From NCBI GenBank assembly GCA_960531495.1, contig OY482863.1:8573500-8637499 (forward strand): a DNA stretch of 64,000 nucleotides, read 5' to 3'. Positions 26,659-39,745 of the stretch are shown here, piece after piece. The stretch is from Zeus faber (taxonomy: Eukaryota > Chordata > Actinopteri > Zeiformes > Zeidae). The notes beneath the pieces were generated by a model that did not search any database, had not been told where the DNA came from, and saw only the letters and a list, made by a program, of their open reading frames with translations. A program made the translations under genes and the position numbers. Position 1 is the stretch's first letter, and each line of letters begins with the position of its first letter.

Positions 26659-27159
26659 CAGGAATGTTAGGGGTTTGCCTCTGGACACTGATTTAGTGAT
26701 CAGTGTGTGTGTAGTAGTGGTGGTGGTGTTTTGAAGCTATTCTAAAAACATTAGAGGAGTGGAGCGGAGCCACCTTGCTACTGTCTAAACACACGCCAAA
26801 GTCAGAGAAAAAGGGGAAGAAGAGAGGCAAACGGGCCGACACGTCCTCGCAGCCAGACGAAATCAGCGACGATGACTTATCATAAAAGTTATAGTTCACC
26901 ATTAAGTCATAACAAGGCATGTTAGACATCAATATGCATCACGGTGTCCGCTTATGAAAATCAAAATATTGTGTTGAAGAATGCGACTGATGTCCAGCAT
27001 ACCGAACTATCTGGAAATTGCAAAGATGACCAAATCACTAGTTTTCAAATAAAAGGAATGTTCTTGTGATCATTAATTTCATACCTTGATGTATAGTATA
27101 TTTTAATATGTTACCGCTGAAATACGATAATATCAACCGACTGACAAGCGCTGTACGCG

Positions 27160-27284
<125 letters not shown>

Positions 27285-27677
27285 CCTTCCGGTGAAAACC
27301 CTCCGGTCGGGTCGGACAAAGACAACAAAACACTAAACCCAGTGCTGTGGAACTAACGGGGGTGTTCACTCATTACATAACCAGCCCAGATAAATGTTTG
27401 TGATCGGAGGCACCCTAGCTGAACCCCCGCCCCCCGGACTCTTCCTCCAGTCAGCAGGAGAGGAGAAAAAAAAAAAAAAAAAGGCACCCACAGACATCCA
27501 CACGGAGCGTCGTCACAGCTCACCTGTGCCATGGCAACCTGCGGAGCATCCTGGTCGTCCTGGTGCAGGCGGTCGCTCCGGATGACGGTCGGCAGTTCCT
27601 CCCTAAAGAACCCTCTGCTCTAAAACTTTCTCTAGCTTTCGTCTCCCTTTCACAGAAGCCAGAAAACCCCACGCAGG

Positions 27678-27684
27678 CGCGCGC

Positions 27685-27774
<90 letters not shown>
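27678..27774. repeat. CA microsatellite with GC-alternating edge (about 95 bp)
   Basis: GCGCGCACACGC passes into a pure CA array. A shorter GT array follows at 27,909-27,952. Confidence 0.95.
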
Positions 27775-27775
<1 letters not shown>

Positions 27776-27909
27776 AACCCTGCTCGAGAAAACACATGAG
27801 ATGCGAAAGGGAGAGAAATGGAGCGACAGGGAAAGCCTGCTCCAAGGAGAGATATGCTCCAGCTGCACGCACGATCGCTGAGCATAGTTATCAACCCTGC
27901 CAGCTCTGA

Positions 27910-27946
<37 letters not shown>

Positions 27947-29654
27947 CGTGTGTATTTAAATCAGTTAGTCAGCTGTTTATTTTAGATTGAAATTAAATTG
28001 TTTCTTCAGCACAGGGAAGAATGCCATTTGCACTTGGGAGTGGTTCTTTGATAGCAGATTTTTTGCAAATAGTAACGAAACGTCAAGACAAAGTCATACC
28101 TGGCACCTGAAAAAAATGACGGTTTCAAAATTGATGTGCCGGCGAACACCTTGTGAAAGTGAGGTAGTTTCGGGGGAGAGAAAGAGGACTTGAAGCAGTT
28201 TGACAAGCAATCGTGAGGACTCCCAGCTCTCATCCTTGTCCTCCTATGTACAATATGGCTGCCAAAAGTGTATCCAATTTCTTTTCGATGAATAAAGCCT
28301 GTTCTCAAATAGCCAACCGCATGGTTAATTTGAGGTAAATTTCCCTAGAGAAAACGAAAAAGAAAATTAAGAAAAAATAAAGTTTCTGGAGTCCATTGCT
28401 GACAATGTGGACGGGGATGGACTGGGCACAGACCAGACCACAGATGCTGGGCTTTCAGTCATGAATGTCAAAAGAGGGTCATGGTGCCCAACACAAAACT
28501 GTCCCACAGAGAAGACGGCAGTTTGGAAGTTGGCAACCACAGTTTATCCTGGCAGCCGCCCGATGCCCAAAGTCCTTTTTTAAGATGCCTTCCAAACAAA
28601 GAAAATAAAATAAAAACGGAGAAAAAAAAAAAAAAAAAAAAAAAAAAAAGAAAGAAAAATACACCGACTGCAGTCTGGTGACGGCTACGGCTGACAAGTT
28701 TCAAGACGTGTACAGTAGAAGAAATTAGATGTTCTCAAAAAAGTGGCAGCGCTGGTTACCAGGGATTCTTCAGAAATAGAACGTTCCCACTCAAAACCGT
28801 TTTTTGTTGACAAAATCTTTTACGCGTCTTCAATATTTAAAAGAACACCGGCGCTAAACGTCTTTGACGAGGTGCGACAGACCGTCTGCGCGACAGACCG
28901 TCAGTCAGACCTGACTTCCGCGGAGCCCGGGGTCGACGAACGAACCACCAGACCGGCGGTGGAAGGCAAGCGCTGCCACTATATTACAGCTATAGTCTGC
29001 GGTTTCATAGCTTCACAGGCCTCAAACGGATTTAACCTTTTGTTGCCACCGAAAATTACAGAGAGGCCTTACAAAGAAATTGCTTCTGCTGTCGCAATGT
29101 CCCTCCAAAGAGCCACGTGTTTATTTTTTTAGGGGGGTACGGGTCTTCTGGTGGCACGCCGCTGGGCTCCGCTCCCTCGACAACAGACGTCAACAAGGAC
29201 CGGCGGGCCGCTAACGGATGCGGCGCACGAGCCGGGACATGCGGGTTCAAGCGCAGGTCACGGTACTGGAACCGATTTCGGTCCCTTGCACCGCGACAGG
29301 GAGCTGCTTCCACAACAAAGAAAGGGGATCTAAAGGGGATTTGCCAGGCTTTAGGGAGCAAATTCCATCGGTTCCTCCGCTCAGACCCAGCCATACAAAG
29401 CAGGAGTTGGGTTTGAAAGTAGGCTATTGATGGTTCTTTCACCTTAAAGGAGTTTAGCAACACCAATCCTGAAAAAAATTATATATCATTTCACTGCCGA
29501 AGAATAAATAACAGCATAGCAGGGTTCTGCAGTACCGTATGGTTTTAACTAAGGTTCGACTCCTTGGCACAGTGTCACATGACCCTTTGAAATGTGGATA
29601 TAGGGCGCGCTAGCAATGATCCGGAAAAACATTACAGGGTAAGCATGTGAACTA

Positions 29655-29720
29655 GGCTTGGGCCGATATTCTATAATATCGAATATCGCGATATTTGCCA
29701 CCGTATGCAATATTTTCACA
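29655..29720. repeat. Palindromic transposon-like fragment
   Basis: GGGCCGATATTCTATAATAT followed by CGAATATCGCGATATTTGCC is a cluster of near-palindromes related in style to the repeat at 50.1 kb. Confidence 0.3.
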
Positions 29721-31605
29721 GTATCAACAGGGAGCCACGGGACCACGGGGAGGGAGGGAAAAAAAAAAACATTTTTTTAAAAGTTTAATAATTGTTGTAG
29801 GGAGCTGCCAAGTCTCACGCTTTGACCCTGAGGCATATCAACCAGTTCCACATCCGCCACACCTCATATTTCTCATGCTGAGAATCCCACAATAAGCATA
29901 AGCATAAGCTCGCTTTGTGCCCGTCACTGTTTGCGTGGTGAACGGGAGATCCTTTCCGCACGTAGGTTACGCGAGCGCCCGCCCGGGCGGCACAAAGCGA
30001 TCGCCTCTCCACCGTCCGGCATGAGGGTTCACCGTTTCCCCAAAGAAAACAAACAGTGTTTTTATTGTAGATGTCTTTATTGTCATTGAAAAAAAAAAGA
30101 AAAAAAAAAGAAAAGCGCCGTGCACAACTGCGCCTAACGGAAATACTTTCTCCGCCACTCCCCTACTCCCTCCACTCCCCTACTCCCTCTCAGACATAGA
30201 CTTAAAGAGCAGGGCCCAAAAGCATCGGAGGATCCAGCTGTGATCATATCTGCAAGTACTACTGAATGGAGCTTAGTTACAAACACTCAAAAGGTAAAAA
30301 TCAAATTACAGCCTTAAGTCAAACTCTCTGAAGTCAAACACTTCTTTCCATGGGTAAACACAGCTTCAGTCCATAAATCGGAAACATGTGATGTACATGT
30401 GACGGTGAAGGGACAATCCTCAATATATTAATCAAAACAGTTCTCTCAACCCAAGAAATCAGTTGAAGACAGTGTTTAAGAATCGGTTGCCATCTCGGCT
30501 GATTGTGTCCTGGTGTGGAGTTTTTTTTCACACGCATTGACTTGGCGTCGTTACTGAAGCAGACATTTATTTATTTTTCGTATCCCAGGGCTCAGAACAG
30601 GCCTCAGCACGCCACATTAAATCATTCAAAATAAGCCAGACATCAAACCTGTGATCCTTAGGTTTGCCGATACACGCTCTCACTCCCGCCCCCCGCCCCC
30701 CATAAAAAAAAAAAAACAGATTGTTTTGTTGAGTTCTCAACTTGACCACGTCTCTCATGGAAATTGGCCACAGACTGGGCTAAATTTGTACAATCATGGT
30801 GCTTTAAAAAAAAAAAAAGCGGAAAGTTTACCGTGACGGTCATAACAGGCTGCACCGCTTGCCTCCCGGTCAACTTAGTTTTAATCATGCGGATAGAATT
30901 TCAATAGTGTCCCCCCCCATAAAACAAGATAAATGGAAATAATGCTCTGTCTCCTGTTTGCCTACCTGTGAAGGGGCAGCTTGGCACCGGAGTCTCTGCA
31001 AATAAGAGAGTGAAGAAGATTATTCAGGGAGGTTGGGTGGCTCACTTGACATTGACATTAACTCACTACGTGCAAAGCGCTGCTGTCAACGGTCACTCTG
31101 AAAACAGGTGCCGCCTCCTAACGAACACCAGGCCGAATGGCATTTTGAGGGCGGCGAGGAGACATATAAAAAAACAAAAAAACAATTTAAAAAAAACTTT
31201 ATTGGTGAGCTCCCGAACAGCGTGTAAAACCATCACGCTTCTGAGGACAGCGCCGCCGCGGCGTGCACTTGACGCGTCGGAGAAAACAGCGCACGGGGAT
31301 GAGGCGCGGCCGAACGTCGCGTCGGGACAAAGCGGCGGGTTTGTAACTGAGGGCACCACAGCCACACCAAATCATCCCACGCGGAAAAATGTTGAATGGG
31401 TGTTTAACTCCCTCTCCCCATTTAAAGAATCACGGATGAAAACATGATTTATTCAGTATTTGCTGTGAGTTAAGACAGAATAATACGGATATTGTAAGAG
31501 ATAGGGATGTATTTCCCCCCCCCCACACACACACACACAATATCCGCTCTGGAATATCTGCTAAAATAAAAACACTACCGAATGAAAATTCACAAGGACA
31601 TTAAG

Positions 31606-32784
31606 GCTACGTACACAAAGTGGCCCGAATTCGATTTTTTTTTGCTCATGTGAGTCAGACCTATTTTGTTTTTTTCCCTGCGCAATTAGCATGGAATCTG
31701 ATCCTTTCGATTCAAAATTGGGCAACTTTGGCTACGTTCACACCGCAAGCCTTAGTGCTCAATCCTGATTTATTGGTTGGATACAATTATTTTGTTTGGC
31801 TGTTCACTTTATTATTATTTTTTTTTTTTTTAAATGTGGCCAATATCAGATTCCAGTGTGAACTGGTCACGGTGCTGACCCGCATGCGCAGAAGTAACAA
31901 AGACATCAAACGCAGATGACTCAGGACCACATATGTAAGTGGCCCAATTCCGAATTAAAAACATCCTCCATGTGATTTGTCCTGTTCACACGGTTCATGA
32001 AAAAAAACAAAAACAGATGAGTCACGTATCAAAAGAGACAAACGGATTTGGGCCACTTCGGCCTGCAGTGTGAACGTAGCCTTTGTTGTGGTCCTAAATA
32101 ACATACAGGTCGACACAGATGGGATTCACAGACTGGGTGGGCTGTGACTGAGTGTCCCCCTGTTACTTATGGGGGTTAAATAAATACATTAAGTACATCT
32201 ACAATGAGTATTTGAGTCACGTAAAAATAAATAAATAAATAAATTCCGCCCCCGGCTTTCTGATCGGCGAGCAGAAATAGGCGCAGCGCGGCCACCCCCA
32301 CCACCCGACCCGGGGAGGGAGTGCCCACGCTCGGCGCGTTTTATGAATAACACCGGATGTAAAATAGAGTGTGTGTGTGTGTGTGTGCGTGTCCTCTGAG
32401 GGAGGGATCAGGGCGCAATTTGCGCAGTGTTTTTACTTTAGATGCATTTTATTTTTCGTAAATTTCCTTATTCAACGAATCAAAAAAAGCACCGCGCTCC
32501 CGTCCGGATTCAAAGATTTCCTCCGCGAGCTTGAGCCGAGGCGCGCGGTCCCACGCTGCCCGACAACCGCCGAGGCCTGCCATGCATATACTTCCGTACG
32601 ACAGCGTGGAAGGTCTTTGTTACTTCCGCGCACACCGGTCAGTTCAGGGCCGTGACCGGTTCACACAGTAATCCGATATTGGGCCACAATTAAAAAATAA
32701 TAATAATAATGTGAACAGCCAAAAATATCGTATCCGAGCGATAAATCCGAATTGAGCACTCAGCCTTGCAGTGTGAACGTAGCT
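31606..32784. mobile_element. Fold-back transposon cluster, family C (GGCTACGTTCACAC ends)
   Basis: The motif GGCTACG(T/A)..CACA occurs at 31,606 and 31,731, and its complement GTGTGAACGTAGC at about 32,070 and 32,771. The arm 31,731-31,905 (GTTCACACCGCAAGCC, later GCAGAAGTAACAAAGAC) is mirrored by 32,600-32,784 (GTCTTTGTTACTTC, later TTGCAGTGTGAACGTAGC). The segment 31,606-31,730 is mirrored by 31,930-32,083. This gives two interleaved pairs of long inverted repeats with no coding sequence, suggesting one non-autonomous element inserted into or recombined with another. Confidence 0.65.
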
Positions 32785-34189
32785 TTGGTGATAAAAGGGT
32801 GGATTCAGTCAAAAGCAACATAATTATTATATATTTGTTTTAAAGGACGACTGAAGCTATGGGGTTATCCTACGCCTCGGCTTTCGCTCCATCGATAACT
32901 GTCAAACTTTCTGGAGTACAACTCAAATCTGTTGCGACCCACGACAACGCTTCGGCTCGGATGTCGCTGTTGCAGCAGGTTCTGTTCTAGTCGTATCCCT
33001 CCAGCCATTTGCTTTCTCAGTTGCTGTTGAGAGTATAATTGTATTTATTGTACTCAGTGTTATAAACTTTGACAAAAGTGGTCCTGGCAAAGCTGTCGGT
33101 AAAGCCTTCAATAACAACAGGTCACATTAGCAAAGTCACACGGTCAGACAATGTTTTTTCTTTTAGCTTTGAAAAGGCAGCATGACACATTCAAAGACTT
33201 TCTTCCATCCCAGTAGGGCATAGACCAGAGTTTCCGTTAGAAAAAAAATTTGGTGCCGGTCCACGTGTTGTGGGAGATTTCGATTTCCCGGACAAAATGG
33301 GAGTGATTCCGGTCAAATATTATCTGTGTTTATTGAGCTTAAAAACAATAAGCAGGCTATACAGAGAATGACATCAAGGCATTAATATAATAATAATTGA
33401 ATAATATTTTTTATTCAATATTTAAAATAGGTCCTGTCAGTTAAGCCATTTTCAAAATAAATAAAAATTACAAATATTACTACTTGAAATCAAATAATTT
33501 CCGTTTGTGAACAATAACAAGTGCAGCCGCTTAATTGAACTTAATTTACCGTCTGCTGTGGGTCAGAAATTAAATATCCGCCCAAAAATACAAAAAAAAC
33601 TAACAAAAAAAAAACAACAACTATGGAAGTACAATCTTTCTGCTTCTCCTTAGAGCTCTGGACGCTGCACTCTGTCTCCGTTCCATGTGTACAGTGTTTA
33701 CAAGCGCAACCTGTTATTTGGGGGGGGCGGAGCTTAGTTCTATATCGACAAACGTGATTGGTCAGAGGCGACAGGTCAGCTTCAAATCGTCTAAACTGAT
33801 TGGCTTTCCGTTGCAACTTGCCAGCTGCGGAAATTAACAGACTTTAATCAAAATGATCCATCCAGCACTAATTCAAATTGTGTTGGGAGGGAGTTATTTT
33901 CACCGGACATTATTATGTCGGACTTCAATAGATTTTCCCGGTGAAAAGCCAGCAATTACCAGATAACGGAAACACACCAGTGTTGTCGGAAAGGTTATCC
34001 CTGTAATTTACCCAGAACTGTGTCTGAAAGAGGCTCAAAACAGCTCTCACTCCCCATCCCCACCCCCCCATTCAGTTTCAGAACACGGTGACCTGCACTT
34101 ACACGGTGCACTGTTTCAATGGTCCGATTTTTGGATAAAACAAAAAAGATCGTCCGTCATTAACGTCAATTGCATTGTCATTCTGCCGG

Positions 34190-34480
34190 AGCCGAGGACA
34201 CATGTTTTGTTTTTGTTTTTTGGAACGGGACGGCACGGGACGGGTCATTTAACTTAGCTATGTTTAAAACTTGTGTTTCATACAAGTAGGAAATAAACGA
34301 AAAAAAAAAAAACAATCTAAAATAAAGACACAGGAAAACAGGTCACGGGAGTCGAGGACCGGTGGAGGACGAATAAATCAAATACTCCACTCCAGTTCTC
34401 TGATATCTCATTTCCACTGCGGACGTCGGCGCGTAAACAGACAGGAATTAGAAGATTTAGAATCCAAAATTATAATCAGA
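34190..34480. repeat. Interspersed repeat family B, copy 2
   Basis: The copy shows GGAACGGGACGGCACGGGAC, TTTCATACAAGTAGGAAATA and ATCTAAAATAAAGACACAGG in the same order as the other two copies. Confidence 0.5.
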
Positions 34481-35270
34481 AGTTATAGACTCCCCCCGCA
34501 TGCAGGACAATGATGTGTTTTGAGTGTGAGGAGCGCCTCGACCGGGAGTGGAGAGCTCCCACGCTCCCCGCCGGGCTCCAAGCCACTCCAGCACCACACC
34601 ACGCCGGCCTCCAACCCCGAGGCGTGTCTCCGCTTCCTCCATTTTCAGGAGCGGATTTTGAAAGCCAACCCGGCAACAGTGCAGAGGACGGCTAATCCGT
34701 CGTCAAACTTGGGGAGAACCATCTTTGGAGGCACATAACGTGGAATATTTGATAACAGAAAATATTTGAACCGTGGAAATGTGTTCTTTAAATGAATGCC
34801 TCTACACGTAACCGAGCGCTTTGAGAGTCGGAGTGGCAAATCCAGTCACAGCGCAATGTTGGCAACAATGAAAAGTTATTTCACTGCTCCCCCCCTCCAT
34901 TTGAAACACACCGCATCTGCATCATCGTTTTTGGCTTCTATCCTCAAATCGCAAGATTATTATTGAGCATGTTAATTAACAGAGGTGGAAAACAGAGTCT
35001 GCTACTGGCTGAAATCAGTGGGAGAAAAAAAAAAAAAAAAAAACAACCACGGCTGCAGGTCACTGCCATTGTCTGTGTCCTTAAGTCAACGCGCTCCGTC
35101 AACCGTGGGAAGAGTGAAAGAAAAGAAGCCCTTGGGAATGTCGCTTTATCTGCCCAAATCTTTAAAGAAATGGGAGTTTTATCTTGTGCTTTTTTGACAC
35201 TGTGGTGGGGTGTCTTCTGGTTGGGGCCTTCAGTGCAGTGGTAGTTTCCCCCACTGAGATGCATTCTTAA

Positions 35271-36166
35271 GCCCCGTTCCCATGTGCACTGAAAGCTGTA
35301 AATCTACCGGCAATACTGTTCCGTTTTGGCGTCATGTGGCAATGGGATCCGGTGTCGATGTTCCGTCAATTTCCCCAGTCTCTAAGTAGTATAATTTCCG
35401 GCAAATTGCCTCAACAGCCGTGAATGAATACTTACGAATGCTTATTTCGCAAAAATATTTTTTTAATTATACGTTTTTCAGGAAGGGGGGGGGGGGGACT
35501 GGGGAAAAATGGCGAGTCCAATCCAAACTGTGGAGCTCGGCTGCAAAGACGATAAACTGAAACATGTACAGTGTCTACAGAGGCAGGTCTTTATATTCTT
35601 AATTTTTCCTTTTCTTCATAAAAATGGCACTCAGAACCTAGACGTGTTTTTTTGTTTTTCTTTTTCTTTTAAGCGTCAAGGGTGCGGTGCAATGACATCG
35701 GGCACAAGCGTTTGGCTTCCCCGCCGGCTGCACCGCAGTGCGGATCTGGAGAGAGCGCAGGCGGACAGGGAGAGGGAGAACGGGTGGGGAACGTCTCCGG
35801 AGGCAGAGAGTGTAGCACAGGTTGAAAATGATCACAGTGATTTAGTAACTTTGGATTAGGGTTATTGCGTCCGGGGAGGGGGACCGTCAATTCTCGGTCA
35901 GAGGGAAGAGTCGGCGGTGCAGCGAGCCAGGCGCTGGTCTAAAAACAAAACAGATTCTGTCGCCTGGTTTCACGTGATATTAGACACCTCACGCGCGAGC
36001 GTTACGTAATGGATCCGTAACCGTCATCTAAGGTGGAACTGACTCTACGGAACTTTTCCGTGAAGAAGACCAACGTGGGAATGACTACCTACTGCATTGG
36101 GCGGGGTTTTTTTTGTTTTTTTTTTTAATCCGGCAATGTTACGGATCCCATGTGGGAAAGGGGCTT
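35271..36166. mobile_element. Short inverted-repeat transposon, family A copy 2
   Basis: The left end reads AGCCCCGTTCCCATGTG and the right end CATGTGGGAAAGGGGCT, which are imperfect inverted repeats. TTA flanks both ends. A 3-bp TTA duplication with non-coding interior fits a PIF/Harbinger-type MITE, but no transposase is present to prove the class. It carries an extra GC-rich interior (35,690-35,940) that the other two copies lack. Confidence 0.6.
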
Positions 36167-37579
36167 TACACTCCGGAGACATCCAGAAGCACTAATCATT
36201 TTATTGAACGGCCTTGAGTGCTGCAAAATGACTTGAGAGTGGAGGGAGAGAAAAAAACAAAAACAACACCCACAGGGCGTGCAGCAGAGATGACAGGCAG
36301 GATGACGACTTTTTATCTGCACCGGTTGCCTCAGCGCACACCTCCTTGCCGGGGCGTGTGGAGTGCAGGCAGAGGCCCGCGGGCAGACACACGACATGAC
36401 CTTGCTTGCAAGGCGAGAATTTGGGCACAGGTCCACAGACGGCTTTCAAAGGGCGGGTGGGGGCTGTTGTTAAATCTGCGCTGCACCCCACCCCCGGTTC
36501 CCCTTCTTCCTGGCACGCCCTCTCCTTAATAGCCCGGCTAATGGCTATGTCAACTCTGCGTGCAATGGGCCAGGACGTGCAGCGTGTTCACTTTCCGCGG
36601 CGGCGCTGGCGCAGTGAAAACACGCGGCGAGCCGGATTAAGCTGCACAGCGCTCCCAATGTCTGAGCAGACACTTTATTTCACGCCTTTTCAATGCAGGG
36701 TCCTGGGAAAAAAAAAAAAACCCGTTCCGCTGTAGGTACAGTGTCATTTCTCACGCGTCCCGGTCAAAGTCACCGCCGGGAACGGCGACGATGGCGCCGC
36801 AAAACAAGCAACGTGCTTGGATTCAAATTGTTCCGCGCAAATAAGACCTGGGGAAGGTTGCTTCATCTGTCCAAACTGCTAATGCGAGGGGAGTTTTATC
36901 TGGTGTTTATCTGGGGAGTTTTATCTGGACACAGGGGGGGGAGGTAGGGTGTCCAGTTTGGTTCTTTCACAGCGCACAGGGTCATTTGGAGTGGCCACGG
37001 TGGCCGGCTGGAACGGTCACGTCTTTGATAATACGGAATAAAAGGACACCTTAGTTTTATGATATTAACTATCCCTAATTATGCACAAACAATCATACAT
37101 AACACACTGCAGCACTGAGACTGGGAAAGCTGCGTTGCATTGTTACTGGGGCCATGTGTAAACCCCCGGCATTAATGAGACAGCTGAGGGGCCTTAATTT
37201 AGAAAGTTCACACTTGAATCACTCATCAACCTCCCATATCAATGTCAATGTCGTTTCGCCAGGTTACATGATTTGCTTTTTCGATTTTCTTTTATTCCTT
37301 GTTTTTTGTAACTGCTTAAACATTTGTGTTTTTTGTGTGTATTTTGTTTGATGTATTTGTTTTTTTGTGAGGTAATGTGCAGAAGCAGCTTATAGTGATT
37401 TATCCGACAATTAAAATAACAACTTTGGCTTATGAATGGGGTCACATAGGATTTAAGTGATATATTAAATATGTAATTATTAGAAATTGTAGCAATTCAT
37501 GTATTAATACAGTTATTAACTATTCTGCCATTTTTGTTTGTTTGTTTTCAATCAGTCTTCTTTCTTTCTTTCTTCCCCC

Positions 37580-38115
37580 CCAGTTCGAGGGCGCTCACCT
37601 GGTACCACCGGAGCAGCGCCCAGCAGAGCAGGTAGGCTGCCACGGAGAACCTGGCGGTCCGGTGCCGCTCCGGCAGGCAGGTCAGGCACCGGAGGAGCTC
37701 CGGTCCGCCGGTGCCCTCCTCTCGGCCCGCCGGCCCGCGGCTCTCGTCCTCCGTCGCGTTCCCGGGGAGGCCACCGCCGTCCTCCATCTCCTCCCCGCGG
37801 CGATACCCCGCCCGGAGCGGCGCGGCGCGGACTCTGCGAAACTCTGGAAACTCGCCTCCCGGTGAGCTTGGCTTATTGGTATCCGCTTTGAGGGAACTCT
37901 CTCATACTTCTGGGTCCAACGTCCCCGTCGCCCCGGCGGATGCTCGCTTACCGACCGTCGGCGCCGCGGACAGCGACGCTCTGGCGCCGCGTCCTGCGCT
38001 CGCGTTGCGCGTGCGCGGCCAAACACTTTACAGCACGCGCGCAACTTTCAAGCGCGCGGGTCAAGCCGGCGGAAGTGGGTCGCCCGAGCGCTTCCGCTGC
38101 GGGGGGGACCGCTAC
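37580..38115. promoter_or_regulatory. CpG-rich block, probable promoter for the minus-strand exon at 37.6-37.8 kb
   Basis: A sharp island of GC- and CpG-rich sequence sits between AT-rich flanks and includes several GCGCGC-type runs at 37,980-38,060. It overlaps and extends upstream of the minus-strand first exon ending at 37,599. No TATA box is visible. Long open frames on both strands here follow from the base composition. Confidence 0.5.
37599..37787 (-). CDS. First coding exon of an unrecognised membrane protein
   Basis: A minus-strand ATG at 37,787 opens 63 codons that end in a clean donor (TACCAG|GTGAGC) at phase 0. The exon lies in a CpG-rich block, as first exons often do. The N-terminal 30 residues are Gly/Glu-rich and probably disordered. 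Next comes LLRCLTCLPERHRTAR, then a short hydrophobic run SVAAYLLCWALL at about residues 48-59, a likely membrane or signal-anchor helix. I do not recognise the family and found no convincing second exon to the left, so the rest of the gene may lie far downstream. It is on the same strand as the unrecognised exons at 39.7-42.8 kb but is not their continuation, because that gene has already reached a stop codon. It could instead be a spurious frame in a GC-rich promoter. Confidence 0.45.
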
Positions 38116-39745
38116 TTCAAAATAAAACTCCGTTAAAAAAAAAAGAATCGATTAAATACTGTTTATTTTTTTAAGTTCTAACTGTTATGTATATATATAT
38201 ATATTTATTTTATTTATTTCTATTTATTAAATATTTGAAAAAAAATACGTCTGTGAAACAAAAAAGATCGATTGGATAACGCGACTTTTCTCGTCTCGTA
38301 ATTGTGACAATAACAATAAAAAAACAGGGCGCCCTCTCCGAACTGAAATGGAAAAAGGGTTTTCTCAAGAAAAGTTTCCAATCAATAAGGAAAGACAATA
38401 AAAAGAAGGATGCGACACAAGCCTGTTTCCCGTTCGCCGCTTCTTTCTTTTGGATGATTTCTTGTTAAAACGTGTTTTTCGCGCTTTTAAAAGGTCATCG
38501 ACCGGAAATTCCATCGGTTTATCGTCCTCGCACGGTTTTAATTGTAAGGGTGAGGGATTCAACCTTTATATTCGAGACAGTGATCTCGATGGTCGTTACA
38601 TATTGTTAATTTGCGTTATTAGGTATAACTTCTCGCCCCGAATAGCTTCTTTCTTTTTTTGGGGGGGGGGTTAAAGCTCTTTTATTAAAGATTGGAAAAA
38701 AAAAAACAAGTGACACCACCGAGTGCCAGCGCGTCTACAGTGGCAGGAGATTAAAAAAAAACCCTCAAAAGTATCAGCAAATAAATCAACATACAGGCGG
38801 AGGTCGTCAAACACATTTAAATGGAGTTATAATAGTTTGAACAAAATGACGGACCACTGCTTTGTGTTAGTTTGCAACCATAATTATTTCCATTACATTA
38901 CAAACTTTTTGGAATTTATATATATATATATATAGTATAGTAATATTATAGTAGTATAGTAATATCTATCTGGTATAGTAATATTCTAGTAATACCTATA
39001 TTAAATATATCTTATATATCTTATCTATCTATTAGTACCTATGCATACCTATTAATAACGTGTATACTTTTAGACCAAGCCTGCCCAAAGCGAGGCGCCA
39101 GAACCTACAAATTGGTGCGCGTCTCATTTCCAGGACACGTTGCCCTATTTATCCCATCATGCAAAAAGTGAAATAGATCGAAACGCCAGACACGGGATTG
39201 GAGCGTGTAGCCGAACTGTGCACTTAGCGCCGCGCTGTGGCGGACACCCGCTCCTGCCAAATATAATTCATCCGCCGAATTCCATTTAAATTGCGTTGTG
39301 CCGCCCATGCTCTATTGGGACACATTTTCCCCAAATGCATGAACGCTGACAGCACAGCTTCCAGTTGTAGTCCTCCACGTTTGAGGTCCCTGGGCTGTTT
39401 AACACCCATAATGTCAACAAAATGCAAAGTGGCTTTGTTTACTTAAGCACGGTTAAGATGCACAACCAGTCTGAAGAAATATTTACCGTCAAGTTAACTC
39501 TGGAACTAAGTGTTTATTGAGAAAACAAATAAATTTTCCATGGAGAAACAGACGCTAAGAACATGAAACATTATTATTATTATTACTATTATTATTTACT
39601 TATTGTTCTGCCTCTTGTTCACTTGGAATTGAACTGGCCACACAACGATGAGTCTTGAAAACTTGAAACAACTCGTACCGTATACATGCATACTAGTGGA
39701 CACCTTCAGACCTCAGTTTGAACTGAACTGAATCCACCGTGTATT

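Larger units (their letters stand above)
32785..37579. other. Gene-free stretch with transposon copies
   Basis: Family B (34.2 kb) and family A (35.3-36.2 kb) copies occupy part of it. The rest is AT-rich with GC patches at 34,530-34,700 and 36,270-36,640, which have open frames on several strands but no splice-supported structure. No second exon for the membrane-protein exon at 37.6 kb was found. Confidence 0.4.

Noticed and set aside
28743-29132. 129-codon plus-strand open frame
   Set aside because: It has no recognisable motif and no splice or homology support, and the flanks look non-coding.
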